This document shows positions 18,685 to 27,080 of a stretch of 64,000 nucleotides of DNA, in pieces; the first letter of the stretch is position 1; every line of letters starts with the position of its first letter. Made by a program: the position numbers and the translations under genes. Under the pieces are notes generated by a model. It was not told the DNA's origin. It searched no databases and saw only the letters and a program-made list of their open reading frames with translations. The DNA comes from Sphingopyxis chilensis (GTDB lineage Bacteria > Pseudomonadota > Alphaproteobacteria > Sphingomonadales > Sphingomonadaceae): assembly GCF_035930445.1 (NCBI RefSeq), contig NZ_CP142394.1, positions 1,769,501 to 1,833,500 of the forward strand, given 5' to 3'.

Positions 18685-19692
18685 ATGATACCTGCTATTT
18701 TCGGCGTGTCGGGCCTGACCCTCACCGATGACGAGCGCGCCTTTTTCCGCGACAGCGACCCCGCGGGCTATATATTGTTTGGCCGCAACATCGAAAACCG
18801 CGAGCAGTTGCGGCGCCTGACCGACGAGCTTCGGGGTCTCGACGGCCGCGGCAACCTGCCGATCCTGATCGACCAGGAAGGCGGGCGCGTCGCGCGCATG
18901 AAATCCCCCGAATGGCCACTATTCCCGAGTGGCGCGGCATTCGACGCGCTGTACGACCGGGCGCCCGCCAGCGCGATCGAGGCGGCACGGCTCAACGCGA
19001 TGGCGCTCGCCGCCATGCTCGCCGAGGTGGGCATTACCGTCGATTGCCTGCCGCTTCTCGACGTGCGCCAGCCGGGCGCAAGCGATGTGATCGGCGACCG
19101 CGCGCTCGGTAGCGAACCGATGCGCGTCGCGGCGCTGGGCCGTGCGATCCTCGGCGGATTGCAGGCCGGCGGCGTCGTCGGGATCGTCAAGCACATCCCG
19201 GGCCACGGCCGCGCGCTGCTCGACACGCACGAGGCGCTGCCCACGGTTACCGCGCCGGATCGCGACCTGCAGACCGATCTCGCGCCGTTCGCGGCGCTGC
19301 GCGACGCGGCGATGGCCATGACCTGCCACGTCATTTTCGAGGCGTGGGACCCCGACCGACCCGCGACGCTGTCGCCGATCGTCATCGACACTATCATTCG
19401 CCAGCGTATCGGTTTTCACGGCTTGCTGATGACCGACGACCTGGACATGAAGGCGCTGTCGGGCGACGTCCCGTCGCGCGCCGCCGATGCGATCGCTGCG
19501 GGCTGCGACATTGCGCTCAATTGCTGGGCGAAGATGGACGACATGATCGGGATTGCGAATGCGCTCGATCCGATCAGCACCGTGTCGCGTGCGCGGCTGG
19601 AGGGTGCGATGGACCGGGTGTCGGGCACCGGCGATGCCCGCGCGTTTGCGACACTGGTCGATCAGCGCGACGCGCTGCTGGCAACGGCCTGA
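18685..19692 (+). CDS. nagZ: Beta-N-acetylhexosaminidase
   Basis: 335 residues, glycoside hydrolase family 3. It removes N-acetylglucosamine from anhydro-muropeptides in peptidoglycan recycling in the cytoplasm. LIDQEGGRVARM, KHIPGHGR (Lys169, His170, His174) and MTDDLDMKA with the nucleophile in the Asp251-Asp252 pair are visible. It stands between the SPOR gene and scpA, as in many alphaproteobacteria. Confidence 0.95.
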   Translation: MIPAIFGVSGLTLTDDERAFFRDSDPAGYILFGRNIENREQLRRLTDELRGLDGRGNLPILIDQEGGRVARMKSPEWPLFPSGAAFDALYDRAPASAIEAARLNAMALAAMLAEVGITVDCLPLLDVRQPGASDVIGDRALGSEPMRVAALGRAILGGLQAGGVVGIVKHIPGHGRALLDTHEALPTVTAPDRDLQTDLAPFAALRDAAMAMTCHVIFEAWDPDRPATLSPIVIDTIIRQRIGFHGLLMTDDLDMKALSGDVPSRAADAIAAGCDIALNCWAKMDDMIGIANALDPISTVSRARLEGAMDRVSGTGDARAFATLVDQRDALLATA

Positions 19693-19699
19693 TCCGCTG

Positions 19700-20473
19700 A
19701 TGGAGGCTTTGCCGCTCGATTTCGAGATCGTACCGGCAGCGCCCGAACGCGACGACGCTTTGCAGCTATCGCTCGAAAGCTGGGAGGGGCCGCTCGACCT
19801 CTTGCTGGCGCTCGCGCGCAGCCAGAAGGTCGATCTCAAGCAGATTTCGATCCTTGCGCTTGTCGAGCAATATCTGACCTTCATCGCCGAGGCGCGCGAG
19901 TTGAAGCTGGAGGTGGCCGCCGATTATCTCGTGATGGCGGCGTGGCTCGCCTATCTCAAATCGGCGCTGTTGCTGCCGAAGGATCCGCTCGAGGATCCAT
20001 CGCCGGACGAGCTGGCGCTGCGGTTGCAACTCCGCCTTCAGCGGCTCGCGGCGATGCGCGACGCGGCCGCGCGCCTGCTGGCGCGCGATCGTATCGGCCG
20101 CGATGTCTTTCTGCGCGCCAAGCCGGAGGGGCTTCGCGATATCAAGGTTCGTCGCTGGGACGCGAGCCTCTATGATCTCCTAGCAGCCTATGGCCAGGTC
20201 AAGCTGCGCTCCGAACCCGTCGTGCACATGGTGTCTCGTCGCCCGGTAATCACCCTCGACGCCGCGCTGCATCATCTCCAGCGAATGCTGGGCGTGAAGC
20301 TCGACTGGGCCGAACTCGCTGATTTCCTGCCCGGTGACTATGACGGTCCGCTGCGCCGCTCAGCCATCGCATCGAGTTTCGTCGCGGCGCTTGAATTGGC
20401 AAGGCAGGGCCGCGTCGAATTGCGGCAGGATGGCGCCTTCGAGCCGCTCTATTTGAAAGCAGCACAAGCATGA
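19700..20473 (+). CDS. scpA: Segregation and condensation protein A
   Basis: 257 residues, kleisin subunit that joins SMC and ScpB to form the bacterial condensin. WEGPLDLLLALARSQKVDL at about residues 25-45 is the conserved ScpA opening, and the C-terminal winged helix ends near VELRQDGAFEPLYLK. The ATG at 19700 lies eight bases after nagZ; longer readings begin inside nagZ. Its stop overlaps the scpB start (ATGA). Confidence 0.93.
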   Translation: MEALPLDFEIVPAAPERDDALQLSLESWEGPLDLLLALARSQKVDLKQISILALVEQYLTFIAEARELKLEVAADYLVMAAWLAYLKSALLLPKDPLEDPSPDELALRLQLRLQRLAAMRDAAARLLARDRIGRDVFLRAKPEGLRDIKVRRWDASLYDLLAAYGQVKLRSEPVVHMVSRRPVITLDAALHHLQRMLGVKLDWAELADFLPGDYDGPLRRSAIASSFVAALELARQGRVELRQDGAFEPLYLKAAQA

Positions 20474-21063
20474 TCGACGATCTTGAGCGCGCGATAGAGG
20501 CGATGTTGTTCGCCAGCGACGAGCCGCTTGACGCGCGGCAGGTCGCGGCGCGCCTCGGCGACGAAATGACGCCGGGCCAGGTGAAGGCGATCATCGAAAA
20601 TATCGCGCAGCGCCATTCGGGAAGCGGTATCGAGCTTGTAGAGCGCGGCGGGCACTGGCATTTTCAGACCCCGGCCGATCTGGCACATCTTTTGCGCCGC
20701 GAACGCGACGACCCGCGCAAATTGTCGCGTGCCGCCGCCGAGGTGCTGGCGATCATCGCCTATCACGAGCCGGTCAGCCGCGCCGAAATCGAAGCGATCC
20801 GGGGTGTCCAGACCTCGAAGGGCACGCTCGATGTGCTGATGGAAGCCGAATGGATCATGCCCGCCGGCCGCCGCGAAGTTCCGGGGCGGCCACTGATCTA
20901 CAAGACGACCGACGCGTTTCTGCAACATTTCGGCCTCACCAGCCGCAAGGACCTGCCGGGAATCGAAGATTTGCGCGCGGCGGGTCTCCTCGACCCGGTC
21001 GATCTCGCTTTCGAGGAAGCGATGGGCGAACTGGACCTAGTAAAAGACGGCGAAGAGGCTTAG
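20470..21063 (+). CDS. scpB: Segregation and condensation protein B
   Basis: 197 residues made of two winged-helix domains. Family signatures are [13 protein letters not shown] at the N-terminus and [20 protein letters not shown] with [14 protein letters not shown] in the second domain. It works with ScpA and SMC in chromosome compaction. Translationally coupled to scpA by a four-base overlap. Confidence 0.94.
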   Translation: MIDDLERAIEAMLFASDEPLDARQVAARLGDEMTPGQVKAIIENIAQRHSGSGIELVERGGHWHFQTPADLAHLLRRERDDPRKLSRAAAEVLAIIAYHEPVSRAEIEAIRGVQTSKGTLDVLMEAEWIMPAGRREVPGRPLIYKTTDAFLQHFGLTSRKDLPGIEDLRAAGLLDPVDLAFEEAMGELDLVKDGEEA

Positions 21064-21088
21064 ATGGGCCCTTCAAGGAGATTTTGAG

Positions 21089-21322
21089 ATGGGTAGCTTC
21101 AGCATCTGGCACTGGCTCGTGGTCGGGATCCTCGTCCTGCTGCTGTTCGGCAAGGGCCGCTTTTCCGACATGATGGGCGATGTCGCCAAGGGCATTAAAA
21201 GCTTCAAGAAGGGGATGTCGGAAGACGACGCGCCGACCCCCGCGCCGAAGCAGATCGAAGGCCAGCGCACGCCCGATCTGACCGCGACGCCGACGCCCAC
21301 CGCGGAAACCGAAAACCGCTAA
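21089..21322 (+). CDS. tatA: Sec-independent protein translocase TatA
   Basis: 77 residues: one membrane helix ([15 protein letters not shown]), the Phe-Gly hinge, then an amphipathic helix rich in Lys and an acidic, Thr/Pro-rich tail. TatA multimers form the pore for folded twin-arginine substrates such as the protein at 2500. AAGGAG precedes the ATG. Confidence 0.93.
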   Translation: MGSFSIWHWLVVGILVLLLFGKGRFSDMMGDVAKGIKSFKKGMSEDDAPTPAPKQIEGQRTPDLTATPTPTAETENR

Positions 21323-21354
21323 ATTCTGGCTGCTTGCGGGGATTGGGCTTTTAA

Positions 21355-21747
21355 ATGTTCGATGTTGCGCCCACCGAGTTGCTGCTCGTCGTGGTGGTGG
21401 CCTTGGTCGTTATCGGCCCCAAGGACCTCCCCAAGGCGATGCGCTTTGTCGGCAAATGGATGGGGAAGGCGCGCGGTATGGCCCGCCATTTCCGCGCCGG
21501 ACTCGACACGATGATGCGCGAGGCCGAGCTCGAGGAACTCGAGAAGCAGTGGCGCGAGCAGAATGAGGCGATCATGCGGGAATTTCCGCGCATCGACGAT
21601 GTCGGCACGTCGCAGCCCGCCGCATCGGTACCGGCAACACAAGACGAAGCCGCGCCTCCGGCAACTGACGCCGAGGTCGATCAGGCCGCCGCCGCCGGAC
21701 CGCCTGAAACCCATGCCGTGCCGCCGAAGGACGGCCCGTTGCCATGA
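21355..21747 (+). CDS. tatB: Sec-independent protein translocase TatB
   Basis: 130 residues. MFDVAPTELLLVVVVALVV is the membrane helix with the Glu typical of TatB, then GPKDLPKAMRFVGKW and a long amphipathic region. The tail is low-complexity. It binds signal peptides together with TatC. Its stop overlaps the tatC start by four bases (ATGA). Confidence 0.94.
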   Translation: MFDVAPTELLLVVVVALVVIGPKDLPKAMRFVGKWMGKARGMARHFRAGLDTMMREAELEELEKQWREQNEAIMREFPRIDDVGTSQPAASVPATQDEAAPPATDAEVDQAAAAGPPETHAVPPKDGPLP

Positions 21748-22550
21748 GCGCGGAGACATCCGCGTCCGCGGAGGAAGATGGCGCCGGCGGCAAGATGCCG
21801 CTGCTCGACCATCTTATCGAGCTGCGCTCGCGGCTGCTGAAATCGCTGCTGGCGATCGGCTTCGCTTTCGGGATCTGCCTCTATTATGCGAAGCCGATTT
21901 TCGGGATCCTCGTCCAGCCGCTGGTCCGCGCCGGACAGGGGAAGCTGATCTATACCCAGCTGTTCGAAGCCTTTTTCGTCGAGATCAAGGTCGCGCTGTT
22001 CGCGGCGATGATGATCGCCTTTCCGGTCATCGCCAACCAGCTGTGGAAATTCGTCGCACCGGGCCTCTTCAAGCAGGAAAAGCGTGCGCTGCTGCCTTTC
22101 CTGCTCGCGACGCCGGTGCTGTTCGCGATCGGCGCGAGCTTCGCCTATTTCATCACCATCCCGATCGCGCTCAAATTTCTGCTCGGCTACCAGGGCGATA
22201 TCGGCGGGATCACGCAGGAGGCGCTGCCTTCGGTCGGCAATTATCTGAGCTTCACGATGCAGTTTATCATGGCGTTCGGCATCGCCTTCCTGCTGCCGAT
22301 CCTCTTGATGCTGATCGAGCGGTCGGGGCTGGTTACGCGCGAGCAGCTGGTGTCGGCGCGGCGCTACATGATCGTCGCGGCCTTTGCGATCGCGGCGGTT
22401 TTCACGCCGCCCGACATCCTCAGCCAACTGCTGCTCGCGGTGCCGTTGGTATTTCTGTATGAAATGTCGCTCTTCGCGATCTGGTTTACCCAGCGCCGAC
22501 GCAAAACAGGCGCCGAAGAGGCGCCTGTCGAGCCTCTCGAAGAGGCTTAG
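21744..22550 (+). CDS. tatC: Sec-independent protein translocase TatC
   Basis: 268 residues with six membrane helices. The N-terminal cytoplasmic part contains MPLLDHLIELRSRLLKSLL with the Glu that contacts the twin-arginine motif, and AFTPPDILSQLLLAVPL is in the fifth helix region. Last gene of the argS-tatC run. Two perfect hairpins overlap its final codons and stop. Confidence 0.95.
   Translation: MSAETSASAEEDGAGGKMPLLDHLIELRSRLLKSLLAIGFAFGICLYYAKPIFGILVQPLVRAGQGKLIYTQLFEAFFVEIKVALFAAMMIAFPVIANQLWKFVAPGLFKQEKRALLPFLLATPVLFAIGASFAYFITIPIALKFLLGYQGDIGGITQEALPSVGNYLSFTMQFIMAFGIAFLLPILLMLIERSGLVTREQLVSARRYMIVAAFAIAAVFTPPDILSQLLLAVPLVFLYEMSLFAIWFTQRRRKTGAEEAPVEPLEEA
22506..22547. terminator. 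Tandem hairpins inside the 3' end of tatC
   Basis: First stem ACAGGCGCC/GGCGCCTGT (22506-22514 and 22520-22528, 5-base loop), second stem AGCCTCT/AGAGGCT (22531-22537 and 22541-22547, 3-base loop). Both are perfect. They sit within the last coding bases of tatC and about 20 bases beyond the end of the convergent entericidin gene, so they may end transcripts from both sides. There is no T tract. Confidence 0.5.
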
Positions 22551-22565
22551 GGTAAGTCGTCAAAA

Positions 22566-22694
22566 TCAGTCGATAGCGTCGCTGCCGGCCTGTCCGACCG
22601 ACTCGATATCGCGACCAGCGCCCTTCACCGTGTTGCAGCCCGTAACCAGAACACTGGCGAGAAGGGCGAGAAGAATTGCACGGAAACTCGTCAT
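22566..22694 (-). CDS. Entericidin-like small lipoprotein
   Basis: A 42-residue gene. The peptide begins MTSFRAILLALLASVLVTGC, a lipoprotein signal with Cys20, followed by NTVKGAGRDIESVGQAGSDA, which is the entericidin A/B pattern (CNTxxGxGxDI...GxxI). Entericidins are tiny envelope lipoproteins made under stress, with a debated antidote or toxin role. GGAGAGG stands before the ATG. About 130 bases upstream is a match to the alphaproteobacterial general-stress sigma-factor promoter, so stress and stationary-phase expression is predicted. Confidence 0.88.
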   Translation of the reverse strand: MTSFRAILLALLASVLVTGCNTVKGAGRDIESVGQAGSDAID

Positions 22695-22778
22695 GTTTCT
22701 AACCTCTCCAAGATGGACGCAAAATGGCCCGGCACGCTTCGAGGGGGGGGAGGGAATGCGGGCCGGGCCAATGTTGCT

Positions 22779-22812
22779 GAGCAGCGCTGCGGGGGGGCGA
22801 TGACCGCTGCTC
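22779..22812 (-). other. Hairpin at the predicted 5' end of the entericidin mRNA
   Basis: GAGCAGCG and CGCTGCTC pair perfectly across 18 bases. Given the promoter at 22821-22845 the transcript would begin at about 22813, so this stem would form at the very 5' end. The loop holds a seven-C run in the mRNA sense. It may protect the mRNA; this is inference. Confidence 0.4.
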
Positions 22813-22820
22813 GAATGGGA

Positions 22821-22845
22821 AACGAGCTACATGGGCCATAGTTCC
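22821..22845 (-). promoter_or_regulatory. EcfG-type (general stress response) promoter for the entericidin gene
   Basis: Read on the minus strand: GGAAC (22845-22841), 16 bases, CGTT (22824-22821). This is an exact match to the alphaproteobacterial EcfG consensus GGAAC-N16/17-CGTT. It points at the entericidin gene, giving a leader of about 120 bases. Confidence 0.72.
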
Positions 22846-22877
22846 CGAAAAAAATCGCTGCGATAAATTTTTTTTCG
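22846..22877. other. AT-rich inverted repeat downstream of mgtE
   Basis: CGAAAAAAA (22846-22854) is mirrored by TTTTTTTTCG (22868-22877), with a short ATCG/CGAT stem between. It lies after the mgtE stop and directly upstream of the stress promoter on the same strand. It could end mgtE transcripts or act as an AT-rich upstream element; the sequence does not decide. Confidence 0.4.
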
Positions 22878-22915
22878 TGAATCTTTTGAATCGCTTGGAT
22901 TCCAGGGACTTGCGA

Positions 22916-24361
22916 TCAGAGCGTAGTCAATCCGCTGAGCACCGCGAGCCCGAGAAACGCCAGAAAACCCATGGAATCGGTGGTCATGGTGACGAAGATC
23001 GAGCTGGCCACCGCGGGATCCTGATCGAGCCGGTCGAGCAGCAACGGGATCGCGACGCCTGCCACGCCGGCGACGAAAATATTGACGATCATCGCCGCTG
23101 CGATGACCCCGCCGAGCATCGGGTTCGCAAACCAGAGCGCAGTGGCCGTGCCCGCGATCAGGGCAATCGTCCCGCCGTTGAGCAGCGCGATCTTCATCTC
23201 GCGCCAGATCGCGCGCCAGCTGTTCGAATCGGTGAGCTGGTTCATGGCAAGTGCGCGGACCGTGACCGCGAGCGTCTGCGTCCCGGCGTTGCCGCCCACC
23301 CCCGCGACGATCGGCATCAGCGCCGCGAGCGCGACCATATGTTCGATCGCGCCGCCGAACAGGCCAACGATCGTCGAGGCGACGAGCGCGGTGCCGAGAT
23401 TGGCGATCAGCCAGCGGACGCGCGCGCTATAGGTTTCGCGGATCGGCTCGTTGATGTCGCCGTCGCCGGCGCCCGACAGGCGCAGGATGTCCTCGCCGGC
23501 CTCTTCCTGAATGATATGGACGATGTCATCGACGGTGATCATGCCGACAAGGCGCCCCGCCTTGTCGACCACAGCGGCGGAGATCAGCGCATATTTCTGG
23601 AAGCGCAACGCGACTTCTTCCTGATCCATGTCGACCGGAATCAGCGTTTGCTCGCGTTTCATCACATCGCTGATGGCGATGTCGCGCGGGGTGCGAAGTA
23701 TCCAGCTCAGCTGGCATGTGCCGACCGGCTTGTGCATCGGATCGACAACAAAGATTTCCCAGAAATCGCTGGCGAGATCGGCGTCTTCGCGCAGCCGATC
23801 GATCACGTCGCCCACGGTGACATGTTCGGGCACCGCGACGAGGTCGCGCTGCATCAGACGGCCCGCCGATTCCTCGGGGAAGGACAGAGCGTCCTCGATC
23901 GCGGCGCGATCTTCGGGCTCCATCGCCTGGAGAACCGCCTGCTGCTCGTCCTCCTCCATGTCCTCGATGATCGCGACGGCATCGTCGGTATCGAGTTCGG
24001 AAGCGAGTTCGGCGACTTGCTCGGGCGCGAGCAGGTCGATCAGCTCCTCGCGGACATAATCGTTCATCTCCGCGAGCACGTCGGCGGAAAGCATGTTGCC
24101 GAGCACGGCCGCCAGCATCGGGCGCTCGTCAGTGCGCGCGAGTTCGAACAGGTCGGCGATGTCGGCGGGATGGAGGCGGCCGACGCGTTCGCGCGCCGCT
24201 TCGGCTTCGCCGGCTTCGGCAAGTTCGATCACGTCACGGACGAATTGGGGTTTCAGCCGGTCGTCTTCATCGAGTTCGGTTTCGGGTTCGCGGAGAGCGG
24301 CTTCGCGGTCATCGACGATCGCTGCATCGTCGGGCGGCAGGGATTCTTCGCGTTTGTCCAT
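22916..24361 (-). CDS. mgtE: Magnesium transporter MgtE
   Basis: 481 residues. N-terminal superhelical MgtE-N domain (about 35-145, with acidic EEDEQQAVLQAM), two CBS domains (about 150-275) and a five-helix C-terminal pore with GVGGNAGTQTLAVTVRAL and TTDSMGFLAFLGLA. It is a Mg2+ channel gated by cytosolic Mg2+ through the first two domains. The ATG at 24361 was preferred over a longer reading because the upstream 30 codons are Arg-rich and unlike the family. Confidence 0.93.
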   Translation of the reverse strand: MDKREESLPPDDAAIVDDREAALREPETELDEDDRLKPQFVRDVIELAEAGEAEAARERVGRLHPADIADLFELARTDERPMLAAVLGNMLSADVLAEMNDYVREELIDLLAPEQVAELASELDTDDAVAIIEDMEEDEQQAVLQAMEPEDRAAIEDALSFPEESAGRLMQRDLVAVPEHVTVGDVIDRLREDADLASDFWEIFVVDPMHKPVGTCQLSWILRTPRDIAISDVMKREQTLIPVDMDQEEVALRFQKYALISAAVVDKAGRLVGMITVDDIVHIIQEEAGEDILRLSGAGDGDINEPIRETYSARVRWLIANLGTALVASTIVGLFGGAIEHMVALAALMPIVAGVGGNAGTQTLAVTVRALAMNQLTDSNSWRAIWREMKIALLNGGTIALIAGTATALWFANPMLGGVIAAAMIVNIFVAGVAGVAIPLLLDRLDQDPAVASSIFVTMTTDSMGFLAFLGLAVLSGLTTL

Positions 24362-24519
24362 CGCGCGGTCCTCCCGGTCTCTTGCGGCGTCCGAGCTTTC
24401 CCCTAGTGCCGCCACCTGCCGATGGCAACGCCGCGAACGCCTTTTCCACAATTAGACCTTGGCCTTGAGCGCTGTGCCCCGCTATGGCACCGCCAAATCA
24501 GACCATCAGGAGCTTCAAT

Positions 24520-24966
24520 ATGTCCGAAACCCTCACGCTTTCGCTCTCGACCGGCGATGTCGTCATCCGCCTGCGCCCCGACCTCGCGCCGCAGCACGTC
24601 GAGCGAATCTCGACCCTCGCCAAGGAAGGCTTTTACGATGGCGTCGTGTTCCACCGCGTGATCCCCGGATTCATGGCGCAGGGCGGCGACCCGACGGGTA
24701 CCGGCATGGGCGGCAGCCAGCTTCCCGACCTGCCGCAGGAATTCAATAGCGAGCCGCACGTCCGCGGCGTTTGCTCGATGGCGCGTGCGCAGAACCCCAA
24801 CAGCGCGAACAGCCAGTTCTTCATCTGCTTCGACGACGCGCGATTCCTCGACAACCAGTATACGGTCTGGGGCGAAGTGACCGAAGGCATGGAAAATGTC
24901 GACGCACTGCCCAAGGGCGAGCCGCCGCGCGAACCCGGCAAGATCGTCAAGGCGACCATCGGCTGA
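24520..24966 (+). CDS. Cyclophilin-type peptidyl-prolyl isomerase
   Basis: 148 residues, single cyclophilin domain without signal peptide, so cytoplasmic like PpiB. Active-site segments are VVFHRVIPGFMAQGGDPTGT (catalytic Arg), NSANSQFFICFDDARFLD and YTVWGEVTEGM. It speeds cis-trans isomerisation of proline bonds. AGGAG precedes the ATG at 24520; it is read away from mgtE. Confidence 0.93.
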   Translation: MSETLTLSLSTGDVVIRLRPDLAPQHVERISTLAKEGFYDGVVFHRVIPGFMAQGGDPTGTGMGGSQLPDLPQEFNSEPHVRGVCSMARAQNPNSANSQFFICFDDARFLDNQYTVWGEVTEGMENVDALPKGEPPREPGKIVKATIG

Positions 24967-24972
24967 TTTCAG

Positions 24973-25001
24973 AAAATCCCCACTTCGGTGGGGATTTTTT
25001 T
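24973..25001 (+). terminator. Strong Rho-independent terminator with UUCG loop
   Basis: AAAATCCCCAC (24973-24983) pairs with GTGGGGATTTT (24988-24998) around TTCG, followed by further T. An 11-bp stem closed by the extra-stable C(UUCG)G tetraloop makes this the clearest intrinsic terminator in the window. It ends the cyclophilin transcript and, thanks to the A tract, may also stop the convergent gene whose stop is at 25004. Confidence 0.9.
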
Positions 25002-25003
25002 GC

Positions 25004-26140
25004 CTAGTCGCCGATAAAGCCGTTGAGCCGTTCGCAGGCGGCGACCCAGTCTTCCTTGAATGCCTGCACGACCTGTCCGGCGCCCATCGCCTCGTTCATC
25101 AGGCCGACCCCCTGGCCGACCCAATAGGTCGCAAGCGCCTTTGCCCCCTCGTGCCCGCCTTCGGACAATTTATCGACCTTGCGCAGCGCGGGTTCGCTGA
25201 CCAGCGATTGCAGCGGCATCGGCAGGGGTTTTGGCGCACCTTCGGCTTCCCATGCGTCGGTCCACGGCGAGCGGAGCTGGCGCGAGGGTTTTCCGGTGCG
25301 GCTTTTCGATCGCACGGTATCGCGCGCCGAGGCAGCGAGCATCTTTTCCTTCACCACAGGGTTGGTTTCGGCCTCGGCGGTCGTCAGCCATACCGAACCG
25401 CACCAGGCGCCGTGCGCGCCCATCGCCATCGCCGCCGCCATCTGGCGCCCGGTGACGATGCCGCCCGCAGCGAGGATCGGGGTGTCCGCGCCCACGGCTT
25501 CGACCGCCGCGGCGACTTCGGGGACGAGCACCATCGTCGCGACCTCGCCGCAATGGCCGCCCGCCTCGCCGCCCGCTACGACGAGGATATCGACACCGGC
25601 ACGGACTTGCGCCAGCGCGTGGTCGCGCGTGCCGACGAGCGCGGCGACCGGCACATTATGACGCTTGCCGAGTTCGAGCATCAGCGGCGGCGGAACGCCG
25701 AGCGCGTTGGCGATCAGCTTGATCGGATGGCGGAAGGCCACTTCGAGCAGCTTCGCCGCGCCATCCTCGTGCATATTGTCGCCGAAGCTCTGCCGGGTTT
25801 CCATAGCGGCCGCCAGCCCGGCGGCATCGACGTCGAATTTGCCGAGGAGGTCGGCGGCGAATCGCAGATGCGTTTCGGGCACTTTCGCGGCGGCGAGCGA
25901 AGGCGCGTCGCCCTTACCCGCGAAGCTGTTCGGCACGATCAGGTCGATGCCATAGGGGCGTCCGCCGATATGCGCGTCGATCCATGCAAGCTCTTCCTCG
26001 AGCCGCTCGGGCGGGAGGGCGGCGGCGCCGAATACCCCCATGCCGCCGGCTTTCGACACAGCGACAACGACGTCGCGGCAGTGGGAAAAGGCAAGCAGCG
26101 GGAATTCGATGCCGAGCAGGGCGCAGATGGGGGATTGCAT
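25004..26140 (-). CDS. Nitronate monooxygenase-like flavoenzyme (NMO/2-nitropropane dioxygenase family)
   Basis: 378 residues, FMN-binding TIM barrel. The family signatures are GMGVFGAAAL near the N-terminus, GVDILVVAGGEAGGHCGEV with the catalytic-region His, and TPILAAGGIVTGRQMAAAMAMGA that holds the FMN phosphate. Members oxidise nitronates or act as enoyl-reductase-like enzymes. GGAGAGG precedes the ATG. A 16-base palindrome lies 40 bases upstream. Confidence 0.88.
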   Translation of the reverse strand: MQSPICALLGIEFPLLAFSHCRDVVVAVSKAGGMGVFGAAALPPERLEEELAWIDAHIGGRPYGIDLIVPNSFAGKGDAPSLAAAKVPETHLRFAADLLGKFDVDAAGLAAAMETRQSFGDNMHEDGAAKLLEVAFRHPIKLIANALGVPPPLMLELGKRHNVPVAALVGTRDHALAQVRAGVDILVVAGGEAGGHCGEVATMVLVPEVAAAVEAVGADTPILAAGGIVTGRQMAAAMAMGAHGAWCGSVWLTTAEAETNPVVKEKMLAASARDTVRSKSRTGKPSRQLRSPWTDAWEAEGAPKPLPMPLQSLVSEPALRKVDKLSEGGHEGAKALATYWVGQGVGLMNEAMGAGQVVQAFKEDWVAACERLNGFIGD

Positions 26141-26179
26141 GGGACCTCTCCGTTCATATTTGCTCCATGTCAGCGCCAG

Positions 26180-26195
26180 TTGACGTAAACGTCAA
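26180..26195. promoter_or_regulatory. Palindromic operator candidate TTGACG-N4-CGTCAA
   Basis: TTGACGTAAACGTCAA is a perfect 16-base palindrome apart from its central four bases. It lies between the divergent NMO-like and nadC genes. The same half-sites recur at 57682-57697. Such sites are typical of dimeric MerR- or TetR-type regulators. Confidence 0.6.
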
Positions 26196-26231
26196 GTTGA
26201 TTTGCTGGACGGGCGGATTATCGCAGGTCGC

Positions 26232-27080
26232 ATGACCCAATTCTCGCTTCCCGATTTCGACCTCGATGCCTTTGTTCGCGCCACCTTGGCCGAGGATCTG
26301 GGGGCGGGGGGCGACATTACCTCGATGGCGACGATCCCCGCCGATGCACGCTTTGGCGGGGTGATGGACAGCCGCGATGCGATCATCGTCGCGGGGCTGC
26401 CGATCGCCGAGCGCTTCTTTCGCGCGCTCGAACCCGCGATGGAGATCGAGATTCTGATCGAGGAAGGCACTGAAGCCGCCGAGGGCAGCGACCTGATGCG
26501 CCTGTCGGGCAATGCGCGCGCGATGCTGACGGCCGAGCGGTCGGCGCTCAACACGGTGCAGCATCTGTCGGGCATCGCGACGATGACGCGGCAATATGTC
26601 GATGCGCTCGCGGGGACCGGCGCGACATTGCTCGACACGCGCAAGACGATCCCCGGCCTGCGCGTGCTCGAGAAATATGCGACGCGGATGGGCGGCGCGA
26701 AAAACCATCGTATGGGCCTGTGGGACGCGGCGATGATCAAGGACAATCATGTCGCCGTCGCGGGATCGGTCGAGGAGGCGGTGCGGCGCGCGGTCGTGGC
26801 GGGAATCGCCGACATCATCGTCGAGGTCGATCGCGTGGCGCAAGTCGAACCCGCGCTGAATACCGGCGCGACGCACCTGCTGCTCGACAACATGAGCCTC
26901 GACGAACTGCGCCAGTGCGTCGCGCTGGTCGGCGGCAAGGTGCCGACCGAGGCGTCGGGCGGGGTACGGCTTGATACGATCCGCGACATCGGCGCGACGG
27001 GCGTGACCTATGTGTCGGTCGGGCGGCTGACGCAGTCGGCGCCGGCGGCGGACATCGGGCTCGATTTTGCGCTGGTTTAG
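26232..27080 (+). CDS. nadC: Nicotinate-nucleotide pyrophosphorylase (quinolinate phosphoribosyltransferase)
   Basis: 282 residues. It condenses quinolinate with PRPP to form nicotinate mononucleotide in NAD synthesis. AEDLGAGGDITS at the N-terminus, LDTRKTIPGLRVLEKYA, GGAKNHRMGLWDAAMIKDNH and EASGGVRLDTIRDIGATGV are all diagnostic and cover the substrate Arg, His and Lys residues. nadA and nadB are not adjacent. Its end overlaps the RNase T2 start by 14 bases. Confidence 0.96.
   Translation: MTQFSLPDFDLDAFVRATLAEDLGAGGDITSMATIPADARFGGVMDSRDAIIVAGLPIAERFFRALEPAMEIEILIEEGTEAAEGSDLMRLSGNARAMLTAERSALNTVQHLSGIATMTRQYVDALAGTGATLLDTRKTIPGLRVLEKYATRMGGAKNHRMGLWDAAMIKDNHVAVAGSVEEAVRRAVVAGIADIIVEVDRVAQVEPALNTGATHLLLDNMSLDELRQCVALVGGKVPTEASGGVRLDTIRDIGATGVTYVSVGRLTQSAPAADIGLDFALV

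Noticed and set aside
22743..22797. G8 (22743-22750) and G7 (22791-22797) tracts as phase-variation switches
   Set aside because: They lie in the untranslated leader of the entericidin gene, not in a coding frame or between promoter elements, so slippage has no obvious effect.
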